From the NCBI GenBank assembly GCA_963565915.1, contig OY751491.1, positions 4,092,001 to 4,156,000 of the forward strand: a stretch of 64,000 bases of DNA. The letters run 5' to 3'. The translations under genes and the position numbers were made by a program. Positions 55,914 through 64,000 of the stretch are shown in pieces; within the stretch, counting starts at the first letter, position 1; each line of letters starts with the position of its first letter. Source of the DNA: Entoloma clypeatum (lineage: Eukaryota > Basidiomycota > Agaricomycetes > Agaricales > Entolomataceae). The notes under the pieces were generated by a model that was not told the DNA's origin, did no database searches, and saw only the letters and a program-made list of their open reading frames with translations.

Positions 55914-56052
55914 TGGCCAGTTTCATCTTATCTATTGGTTTCATGCTTACTATTCACTTTTACATCATTCGGGCCCCGGCCTCCGCTTACTCACTACAGT
56001 ATGGTCATCGTTACCATATCTAGATGGTTACTCTCACACATCCTTGACATCG

Positions 56053-56290
56053 TGTTACTTATTGGACTATACTTAGATACTCTGACTCATGCCGCAGCAG
56101 TTACCATAGACACCTACTCCGGGTCCGCTTCTGGAGTCAGACCGGAACCGCTCTAGAGTCATCTAGATGACTCGACCTTCTAGTATATATAGGGTACATG
56201 TATTCCCCAGATCTAGCAATCACCTTGGTATCCGCCTTTGCTACTTAAGCCTCTCTGCCTAAGCATCGCATGGGTTTGTCAACCATAACA
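56053..56290 (+). repeat. Possible degenerate LTR or internal promoter in Gyp-B 3' region
   Basis: It starts TGTTACTTATTGG and ends CAACCATAACA, has TATATATAGGG near 56181 and an AGCAATCACCTTGGTATCCGC block resembling the LTR-B 3' part (AGCAATCACTTTGCTCTTCGC). No target duplication is seen. Confidence 0.4.
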
Positions 56291-56292
56291 AG

Positions 56293-56526
56293 ATGCATAT
56301 CCGGCTCCACTCGCTGTCCAACCTACCCGTCGCCCTGAGTCCCGAGGAAAAACAAATTCTCGGAAACTACACCAGCACCCTCGTGATCGAGAATCAACGT
56401 ATTCGGCTGGCTATCAAAGGCCTCGAACTCGCCGTAGCCATCAACGAGGAGTTGATATATGATTGGAGCCTCAAGGAAAGTCCGAACTGGTCTGATCCCG
56501 GCAACAACGAGGGATGGGGACAATGA
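56293..56526 (+). CDS. Small ORF (77 aa) just before Gyp-B polypurine tract
   Basis: The ATG at 56293 follows the LTR-like block. The product has SPEEKQILGNYTSTLVIENQ and a Trp-containing acidic C-terminus (EGWGQ). It is not recognised and may be a relic gag N-terminus or an accessory ORF. Confidence 0.3.
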   Translation: MHIRLHSLSNLPVALSPEEKQILGNYTSTLVIENQRIRLAIKGLELAVAINEELIYDWSLKESPNWSDPGNNEGWGQ

Positions 56527-56543
56527 CTCTGTGAGGACACAGA

Positions 56544-56560
56544 GCTTGAGGAGGGGAACA
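56544..56560 (+). other. Gyp-B polypurine tract
   Basis: GCTTGAGGAGGGGAACA abuts the 3' LTR start. Confidence 0.75.
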
Positions 56561-56948
56561 TGTTACGGACTTACCGGTTTGTATGTTACGCACTTTTCCC
56601 TTGCATTGTACCTTCGTTATTTCTTTGACTCATCGGACCGCTTATTCATTTACCTTTACTCTACCATTCTCCTTTAGTATACTTCGCTCCCGCGCTGACT
56701 CGCACTCCGCAGTAGGGATTACTCAGTCCGCAGTGGTCTGACTCACTTTGCACTGCCTTTCCGCAGTTACTGACTCATCTGCACTGCCTTCCGCAGCTAC
56801 TGACTCACTCACTACCGCTCGTAGCCAGTACTATATAAACCCCATGTACCATAGCTACATTCCTTAGATTTAGCAATCACTTTGCTCTTCGCCTTTCCAC
56901 TTCCTGCATACTCTGCCCGAACCTTGGAACGGTTTGTTAAGCATAACA
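56561..56948 (+). repeat. Gyp-B 3' LTR (388 bp)
   Basis: Partner of 45630-46017 and of the same length; followed by CTTAG (56949-56953), the right copy of the target duplication. Confidence 0.95.
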
Positions 56949-58927
56949 CTTAGCTGATCATGGAAAGAAGTGGCGGATAGAAGCAGATAGCTCGGACTTT
57001 GCAACCGGAGCAGTACTGTCCCAACCAACAGAGGACGGTAAGTGGCACCCTGTCGCATTCTATTCCAAAAGCCTTAGTCTGGTGGAACGCAACAACGAGA
57101 TTTATGATAAAGAGATGTTGGCAGTGGTCCGCGCATTGGAGGAGTGGAGGCACTTCCTTGAAGGAGCGGAGAAGACAGTGGAGATTTGGACGGACCACAA
57201 AAATCTTGAGTATTTCATGACAGCTCAAAAACTAAATCGACGACAGGCTAGATGGTCCTTATACCTCGCTCGTTTCGATTTCAAAATGCACCATCGACCT
57301 GGCAAGTCAATGGGCAAGTCCGACACTTTGTCCCGATGAGCGGACCACAGAGACGGATCGCGGGACAACGAAAACATCATCCTTCTTCGACCAGAATTGT
57401 TTGCAGTGCGAGCAATGCGGGGGGTAACTGTTCAAGGGGAAGAATGCGACGTCCTCCGCCAGGTCCAACAGGGAATCCAAGAGGGGTTACTGGAAGATAG
57501 TGTGGCGGAGGTTGTCAAATCCCTTCCGACTGTCGGAGCGGGGTCCATCCGCAGTGCGGAGTGGAGGCAAGTGGAAGGTTTGCTCTACTTCAGGGATTAT
57601 ATCTATGTTCCTAACAATCCCCAACTGCATCATCGGATCCTCACACAACACCACGACACTCCAGTGGCTGGACATCCTGGACGATGGAAAACCTTGGAAC
57701 TGGTGTCACGCAATTACTGGTGGCCACACATGTCTCGTTTAATAGGTCAATATTGCAAGACATGCAACCCATGCCTCCGCACCAAGGTCCGACACACTCC
57801 GCCCTCCAGAGAGCTCAATCCGCTACCAGTCCCCACGGAGCGATGGCAAGTAACCAGTGTTGACTTCATTACTGAACTACCACAAGCCCATGGCTACGAC
57901 GCTATCATGGTCATAGTGGACTCAGTAGGGAAGCGGGGACACTTCATCCCGACGCACTCCGATATCTCCGCACTCGGGACTGCACACTCCTATGTTCAAA
58001 ATGTCTGGAAACTCCATGGACTACCGGAGGCCATTGTCTCCGACCGAGGACCACAGTTTGTCGCCAAGTTCACACGCGAACTATACAGGCTGCTTAACAT
58101 TAAGGTTGCTGCCTCGACAGCCTACCATCCGCAGTCAGATGGACAGATGGAGCGGGTCAATCAAGGATTGGAACAATACCTTCGCCTATTCGTCAATGAA
58201 TGTCAAGACAATTGGGACGAATGGCTTCCGATGGCTGAATTTGCATACAACAACCATGTTCATGCATCGACACATCAAACTCCATTCTACATTGACACCG
58301 GCCGCCATCCGCGCATGGGATTCGAACCTCGCGAGAAGCGGACGGAGATTGAGGCGGTAGCGGATTTCAGCCAGTGGATGAAGTCCGCTCTAGAGGAGGC
58401 TCATGCAGCACTGACAAAGGCAAAAGATGACATGGCGCGATACTACAACCAGCATTGGAGCACCACTCTGATATTCCGCCTGGGGGACAAGGTCTTTTTA
58501 GACTCATCAGACCTCAAAACCACCTGACCCACAAAAAAACTTGCACATCGATATGTAGGCCCTTTCCCAGTGGTCCGACCTGTCAGAACACATGCCTATG
58601 AAATTCGCCTTCCCCCTTCCATGTCCCACGTTCACCCAGTATTCCATGTCGTCAAACTTTCACTAGTTCCCAACGACCCCTTCCGACACCAAGTCCGCTC
58701 TCCTCTGCCTCCAACGGTAGTCGCAGAAGAATTAGAGTACGATGTTGAAAACCTCTTGGACAGCTGACTGCATCGAGGCAAGCTTCAATTCTTGGTCAAA
58801 TGGAAGGGATATGGCTACGAAGAGAATTCCTGGGAAGCAGAAGACAACGTCCATGCTCCGCGCCTAGTCCGTGACTTCTACCGACATCATCCGGGAGCTC
58901 CGCGATATTCGACTTGTTTCGCCTGAC
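56949..58927 (+). pseudogene. Gyp-C pol, second part: RNase H, integrase, chromodomain
   Basis: It continues Gyp-C after the Gyp-B insertion: [62 protein letters not shown] at 57337 is followed in frame by the integrase linker, zinc finger (HHDTPVAGHPG...CKTCNPC), core (SVDFITELP, VSDRGPQFVAKF, HPQSDGQMERVNQGLEQYLR) and GDKVFLDSSDLKTT. TGA at 58525 precedes KKLAHRYVGPFPVVR; TGA at 58765 precedes the chromodomain (KLQFLVKWKGYGYEENSWEA). All three stops are at sites where CGA would restore the reading frame. The catalytic residues themselves are intact. Confidence 0.93.
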
Positions 58928-58947
58928 ATGTCGAGACACTGTGCCTT

Positions 58948-58958
58948 GAAGGGGGGGT
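58948..58958 (+). other. Gyp-C polypurine tract
   Basis: GAAGGGGGGG lies two to three bases before the LTR start TGTAAGGGC. Confidence 0.7.
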
Positions 58959-58960
58959 GA

Positions 58961-59393
58961 TGTAAGGGCAACCACTTTCACTTTTCACTTTTCCTTTCCT
59001 TTCTTCCTTTCCTTTCTATTCCACCATCTCCGACGTCCTCCGATCGTATCCGCTGTCTCTGACATCTTATCCACCTCTCCGCATCCAACGACTCCGCCCC
59101 CATCTGCTACTCCGCACGTCGGATCACAGGTACTATCATTCATCTTGTTTCCATTCATTTTTTATCGCTACTCCCGATCATTGCTCATCATTCATGCGTC
59201 TCGTTTTATCTCTTATTTCATATCTCATTTTACTATTTATCTCGCTAGCTTGCAGGGGAATCCTTAGAACTTTCTCTTCGGATCTCCCTTGCAAGGTGTG
59301 TGTTGTATTACTCATCAGACTGCTCAATCTAAACTTCGGATCTCCCTTGCAAGTATCTGAGTTTGAGTCTTGGATCGTAAGGTCGCCCTTACA
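58961..59393 (+). repeat. Gyp-C 3' LTR (433 bp)
   Basis: TGTAAGGGCAACC...GTCGCCCTTACA; the outer nine bases form a perfect inverted repeat. CCTTTCCTTTCTTCC runs lie near the 5' end. The 5' partner is truncated (42201-42480). Confidence 0.92.
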
Positions 59394-59954
59394 CCTCCCT
59401 TTGCATGCCATGCCCTTTCTTCGAGCGCAACGGCCCCTTCTCGCATGCAATGCCCTCTCACGGCTGTCCACTGGTGGCCAACAGCCTCCATTCATGCCCA
59501 CTGATATTATGTATGACCTCTGTATATATTTAGATAAAACATATTATACAAAACCAGTTCGGTCCACCCTCTGTTGGTCCGATGGTCCGGTCCTGTGTGG
59601 TCCGGTCCAGTCTTTTACCATTCTGCAGTTTTGAAAGACTGGTCTCAGTCTCAGTCCATGCCTTTCAGAGGCAAAAACCGAACTGAACTGAACCCTCAAA
59701 CACTACTTTGAACCACTACAACTGCTCATGCAGCAGCAGAATGTTCATCATCCACACCACACTCTGCTTTCCTTTGAGGCACATGCAATGTAACCATCAC
59801 CCCTTGAGGAGCCACAGCATCAACATCCACTCCTATCCCCAGACCATCTGTTCCTCCGCCTTCTTCCAATCAGCTCCCACCACTTTCCCCTAGTCCTCCA
59901 ATCCCATCAACTAACCCTCTGCACCTTCAAATTTTGGTATATTCAGCAGACCTT
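59394..59954. repeat. Foldback-element relic plus GGTCCG-rich DNA
   Basis: 59394-59500 resembles the C-rich minisatellite (CGCAACGGCCCCTTCTCGC) and is followed by TATTATGTATGACCTC, as in the left arm at 39160. At 59560-59615 GGTCCG-type words recur. No gene is seen. Confidence 0.5.
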
Positions 59955-60227
59955 CAGGAGGATCTTCTCCCTCCGATGCTGTCACGTAGCGCTTTTCTCA
60001 ACATCGGACAAGTCGGAGCGGAGTAGCAGAGGAGCGGATGCGATAAGTGCGACGTTGGCAGAAAGGACCTGGCTTCAACTTGTGCATTGCGCCCCACTCT
60101 TTGACGTGGTCCTCGATTTTGGATTTGCGGATGTCGGATGAGCAGATGAGCAGATGAGCAGATGAGCAGATGAGCAGAGGTGATGGAGAGAATGCTCAAA
60201 AGCAAGTAGAGACGGATGCGAATGAGG
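59955..60227 (-). other. Gyp-A leader, minus strand, truncated
   Basis: It matches the leader at 2041-2312 in reverse (GCGCAATGCACAAGTTGAAG). It contains five 8-bp GATGAGCA units (60137-60176 on the plus strand) where the other copy has about two. Gag is absent. Confidence 0.75.
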
Positions 60228-60528
60228 TGTAACATATGATATTTGAACTGAGGTTCTACGACAGGTTTGTACACTATTTATAGTAGACTAGAATGATCAG
60301 CATTACTATAAGTGATGTGCAGATATCGGAGTTGACCATCAGAACATTCGGAGTACGGAGAGTAGCAAATGAAAAGTGAACAACATATGTCTACTTGTAA
60401 GTATGGTTGAGATGTTACGTAGTAGAAGTATAATCAAATATAAATAGAATGTTGTTGGAGCGGATGTCAGAGCGGATGAATCGTCAGAGTCGTTGGATAA
60501 GTCGGATGTGCATCATATGGTTATGACA
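60228..60528 (-). repeat. LTR-A1, minus-strand copy (301 bp)
   Basis: Near-identical in reverse to 1740-2040 (TGTCATAACCATATGATGC on the minus strand). The leader follows; the body is missing. Confidence 0.92.
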
Positions 60529-61140
60529 TGTAGGGCATTGGGAGTGAGAGGAGGGCGTTGTGGGCGAGAGGTGTCTGTTGGTGGCGAGAGGCAGCCATTG
60601 GGCACATGTGGAAGCCGTTGGTGGTGAGAGGAGGGCATTGGGCATGTGTGGGGGCCATTGTGCATGTGAGTGGGTGCGAGAGAAGGGCGTTGGGGGATGT
60701 GGCCATTGGGCGCGAGTGGTGAGCATTGACAAAAGGTGGCCGTTGGCGGCAATAGATGGCCCTTGGGCGACTCTGGGGGCCCTTGGGCTTGGGAGGAGGC
60801 CGGTGGGGGTGAGTAGTGGCCGTTCAGCATGAGTTGGGTGAGACTGGGGGCGTTGGGGGTGAGAGGTGTCCATTGGGGCCGTAGATGGCCATTGGACAGT
60901 GGTGGGCACAAGACATGGCCATTGGGAGCAGCAGACGGCTGTTGGATGGTTGGGCAAGAGCTGGTGTTGGGCACCAGGTGTGGCGTTGGCCAAGAGTCGT
61001 GAGGCAGTGCCGCGTCAGAGCATGACATGTGATGGGTACTGCCATGGGTCCAGGTTGCAAAATCACAACCCGTACCCATAGATGTGGATACCTGTACCCA
61101 TGACTCCACACAGGTTACCCGTACCCATGCTATTGCCTAC
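60529..61140. repeat. Foldback relic: G-rich minisatellite and ACCCGTACCC words
   Basis: Degenerate units such as GGGCATTGGGAGTGAGAGG and GGCCGTTGGCGGC run to about 60985, resembling the right arm at 40490-40870. ACCCGTACCC words follow at 61065-61130, as in the centre of the foldback at 39310. Confidence 0.6.
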
Positions 61141-61284
61141 AAACCAGATATCTTTTATGGATCCAATCCACACAAACTCTCTGCATTCATTTTACCATGC
61201 AAAGTCTACTTCTCCAATAATGACAACTTCCAGTCAGAACATTCTAAAGTCAACTTTGCTATGTCCTACTTCTGAGGCACAGCA

Positions 61285-61683
61285 CTTGAATTCTGTTAAG
61301 TAGGTGAAACGTCGGAGCTTCGTTGGAGTCTGTCAGAGGTCGGACGTAGGACTGAGACCGGAGCGGAACTCCGGAAATGCGGAGGAACGACAAAGGGGAG
61401 GGACATGGCTTCAATGTATGTGTTGCGCCGCCGTTTGTTGGATAAGGTGTCCCAATTTCAGGAGGTCGGAGGAGAGGTCGGAGGTGCGGAGGTCCTCGGA
61501 GAGATCTCAGTGAGAGACATGTTGACGTGGAAGTGGTCGGACGATGTCGGAGTTGTGACTCGGACACAGTACTGAGCTCGTTGAAGGGTAACGATGGAGG
61601 AAGAGCAGTAGATGAGGATGTCATCGGCGTATTGTACCACAGCGAGGATCTCTGGCATGAACGGGGAGTAGAGGAGTGAACTT
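61285..61683 (-). other. Gyp-A leader, minus strand, with a YADD-encoding stretch
   Basis: On the minus strand, after the LTR, a ~100-base stretch can be read PEILAVVQYADDILIYCSSS. Then comes the conserved leader with GGCGCAACACATACATTGAAG, ending at TTAACAG. Homology stops at ~61285 before gag. Confidence 0.6.
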
Positions 61684-61963
61684 TGTTAATATTTGAACTG
61701 AGGAACTACAGGTATGGTACGAGCTTAAATATCTAAATGTGATTACTTTACGGAGATGGTCGGAGTAGGTCCGGAGTTGTGGCATAAGTTGCCAGCGACT
61801 GTATTGAACATCGGAGATGTCGGTCAATGGACCATGTGGAAAAGGCGATGCATAAGTAAACGGGAATATGAATATGAAATGCATGATGGCAACGTGCGGA
61901 GATGTGGAGGTAACGGATGTCCGGAATATCGGAATTGATCGGAATTGATCGGAGATGATCAGA
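61684..61963 (-). repeat. LTR-A2, minus-strand copy, 5'-truncated
   Basis: It matches 24372-24694 in reverse (GTACCATACCTGTAGTTCCT, TCGCTGGCAACTTATGCC). The outer TGTTATATCC end is missing. It abuts a plus-strand gag fragment at ~61964. Confidence 0.85.
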
Positions 61964-62675
61964 GGTTGTTGGAGCCAGAATGGTATATAACAAATTCTTT
62001 GAACCCTTCATTCTTGACAACAATGAACTCAATCGGTGGGGTTCTTTCCCTGACTTCGTCTGACTTCTCCGCTCCGAGTTTGGTACCATTGATCCTCAGG
62101 GCAAAGCCAAACAACAGTTGGACAATCTTTGGATAAAGGACAATCAAAAGATTCTGAAGTACAACATTGAATTTCAACATCTTGCTACCAAGACCAACTG
62201 GGATGCAAACTCCCTCCAACACCGCTATTAGGTCGGACTTCCAGATTGGATCAAGGACATCCTCTCCCAACAACCCGAGATCAAGTATTTGACAGACTTA
62301 TGATCTGCGGCTCATACTGTTGATGCTCGCTACTGGGAACATCAACGAGAGAAATCCAGAACCAATAAACACATTTCCAAGTCCAACAAGAAACCATCTG
62401 CCCTGAACCAATCCACCTCACAAACATCATCATCCAAACCATCTGCTCCTGCTACCGCTTCCGCTTCCACTCCGAAACATGACCTCTCCAGTAAATTAGG
62501 CAAAGATGGCAAACTGATGTATCAAGAATACAAACATTGTTTTGATAATAACCTTTGCTTATTCTGCGGTAGCATTGGACATGCTATCAAGGACTATCCC
62601 AAGTACATCTCCTCTGCTTCCAAGGCTAAGGGGAAGGCCACCCAAGTTGGCACCGAAGCCAAGGATAAAAGGTAA
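61964..62675 (+). pseudogene. Gyp-A-like gag, 5'-truncated and decayed
   Basis: Pieces: FEPFILDNNELNRWGSFPDF, LRSEFGTIDPQGKAKQQLDN, LWIKDNQKILKYNIEFQHLA, then TAG and TGA stops, DARYWEHQREKSRTNKH, and a knuckle remnant CLFCGSIGHAIKDY whose last Cys is Tyr. It is related to 2615-3508 (LRSEFRPIDLTGEAEDSLDN). Confidence 0.82.
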
Positions 62676-62689
62676 GGAGATTGAGTCAA

Positions 62690-63160
62690 AGAAATATGCA
62701 GTGGTCCTCATGAAGCACAGTCTGAGGACTGTGTTGACTCTCTCTGTGCCTCTGCTCCCATCCGGCTCAATGTGTCTGCTCTCTCTGATCTGAACTCTTT
62801 ACATATCAATATATCATCTTCTTTTTTCTCTTCAGAGTCTGTCCCAGCACTTATTGATTCAGGCTCTATCCATTGTTTTATTGACAATAACTTTTTCTCT
62901 GCTTATGACCTTCTGACCTCTGCTATTCTGTCTTTAGAACTAAAGCTTTTCAATGGTTCTTCTAACATGTTTATCACTCAAGTTGTAGCAATACCTATAT
63001 GTTTTCCTTCAGATGAATCTTTTGAACAGGATTTTTATGTTACTCTGCTCGACTCTGCTTCTTCTGTGGTGCTTGGATACAACTGGCTCACCTGCCACAA
63101 TCCTATGATTGATTGGGTATTGGGCAGTATCACTTTCCATCCACAGATGCAAAAAGAGCC
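62690..63160 (+). pseudogene. Gyp-A-like protease, truncated
   Basis: ALIDSGSIHCFIDNNFF (DSG site), [36 protein letters not shown]. Homology ends near 63160, followed by a poly-T run. Confidence 0.85.
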
Positions 63161-63190
63161 ATTTCCAACAGACGTCAACCCCCTCCCAAG

Positions 63191-64000
63191 GCTTTTTTTT
63201 TTTTTTTTTTTGTGTCAACAATTTATATACCGGTACCCTGAGGGCAGTCCGGTCGCCTACTACTACAAGTCGGCAGTAAAGACTTTTAACGTGTGTGTGG
63301 GCTAGCACAGAAATGTCCAAAAAATAGAAAAGATGGTACAGCAATAAGATGCAATCAAGGGACTACAGAGGAGAGCATACACCAAAAGTAACACAATATG
63401 TAGAGAGAGACGACATACATGTAGCTGGATACTCCTTGAGGGGAGTATGACTTCAAGCGTCCCCATGACCAGTTCACACCTCCCCATCATCATGGCCGCG
63501 GCCAGAGGCAGGAGCTTTCCGACGAGTACCGGTTTCCCCGGTCAAGGGACGTACATGGAGGTCGAGCCCAGATGGCTCGCCCCTCGAATATCGGGCCATG
63601 ATCCAGCCCCGGTCAAAATGGTGCTGCCAAAACTGGCAGCGAGGAGAGTTGGCAGCGTGAGGTTTGCCGCAGTTCTTGCAATGAGCGTTGTGAGGACAAG
63701 GAGTCCCCTCGGCGGTGGGAGGAACGGGAGGGTTCGCATTAGGGCGTCCCTTGCAGCAGGTGGCAAGCGAGCGATGGTTTTCTTCGCGGTGAGGACCCCT
63801 ACAAATGGGGCAGAATACACGCGTGGAGTTGCAGAAGTTTGTGTTGTGTCCCCACGAACAGCAGCGGGTGCAGAGAGGCATATTTCCAACCTGGAGAGGT
63901 CGGAGGGGGAAGGGACGCTGGTTGTGGTGAGGCAGAGCCCACCATACGTAAGCCAGGCGGAAGGATTCGACCATGATTGAGCTCTGGAATGAGTTGACAT
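63191..64000 (-). mobile_element. Non-LTR (LINE-like) element, 3' end with poly(A) tail
   Basis: A 19-base T run (63191-63209) is the poly(A) tail of a minus-strand element. A ~260-base 3' region follows up to the ORF stop at 63474. No reverse transcriptase lies between ORF1 and tail. The element enters a Gyp-A protease remnant on its left and runs off the window on its right. Confidence 0.6.
63474..64000 (-). CDS. LINE-like ORF1 C-terminal part with zinc knuckles
   Basis: The frame is open from the window edge to the stop at 63474. Cysteine motifs: CTRCCSWGHNTNFC, CPICRGPHREENH and CPHNAHCKNCGKPHAANSPRC (shown in parts: CKNCGKPHAANSPRC). Such tandem knuckles with GPH/HxAxxPxC are typical of ORF1 (Gag-like RNA-binding protein) of fungal LINEs. 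The C-terminus is Arg/Gly-rich and Asp-ending. The N-terminus lies outside the window. Confidence 0.65.
   Translation of the reverse strand, partial: VNSFQSSIMVESFRLAYVWWALPHHNQRPFPLRPLQVGNMPLCTRCCSWGHNTNFCNSTRVFCPICRGPHREENHRSLATCCKGRPNANPPVPPTAEGTPCPHNAHCKNCGKPHAANSPRCQFWQHHFDRGWIMARYSRGEPSGLDLHVRPLTGETGTRRKAPASGRGHDDGEV

Overview
The window looks like transposon-dense chromatin of a mushroom-forming basidiomycete (Agaricomycetes). The evidence is GT-AG introns of about 50 nt, chromodomain Ty3/gypsy elements, a Plavaka-type transposase gene, and a lineage-expanded orphan gene. No ordinary housekeeping gene, tRNA, rRNA or CRISPR array was seen. Nearly everything recognisable is a mobile element, mostly broken, and several are nested. 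Working names used here: Gyp-A (chromovirus with an antisense gene), Gyp-B, Gyp-C, Gyp-F (other Ty3/gypsy elements), Cop-D and Cop-E (Ty1/copia), LTR-G (554-bp terminal repeat).

Layout. 1-3960: two Gyp-A remnants in tandem around one LTR (pol 3' end, antisense gene, LTR, leader, gag, protease). 3961-9818: AT-rich DNA with a TA-flanked MITE and an orphan gene (6451-8502, minus). 9819-12867: multi-exon Plavaka-type transposase pseudogene (minus), cut by LTR-G (12868-13421). 13422-15030: Gyp-A integrase remnant and a copia gag remnant. 15031-19700: no gene recognised, several simple or tandem repeats. 19711-24701: Gyp-A from protease to 3' LTR, with a second copy of the antisense gene. 24702-31446: nearly complete Cop-E. 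31447-35645: minus-strand Gyp-B 5' end inserted in Gyp-F. 35646-36199: second LTR-G. 36200-42200: a doubtful gene fragment and a 2.6-kb inverted-repeat (foldback) element. 42201-59393: three-level nest, Cop-D inside Gyp-B inside Gyp-C, with 5-bp target duplications at both inner levels. 59394-61140: foldback relic carrying a minus-strand LTR. 61285-63160: Gyp-A LTR/leader (minus) next to Gyp-A gag-protease (plus). 63191-64000: 3' end of a minus-strand LINE-like element.

Two features stand out as possibly undescribed. First, Gyp-A carries between pol and the 3' LTR a spliced gene on the opposite strand. It encodes a coiled-coil protein with a Gal4-type Zn2Cys6 cysteine pattern, whose two halves lie on separate exons; two diverged copies are present (644-1608 and 23414-24252). 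Second, Cop-E has an extra 278-codon ORF upstream of gag. It starts inside the 5' LTR, reads through the primer-binding site, and encodes hydrophobic segments, a cysteine cluster and a basic stretch. Across unrelated elements the in-frame stops are mostly TGA where the family has or could have CGA, which suggests CpG deamination or a RIP-like process.
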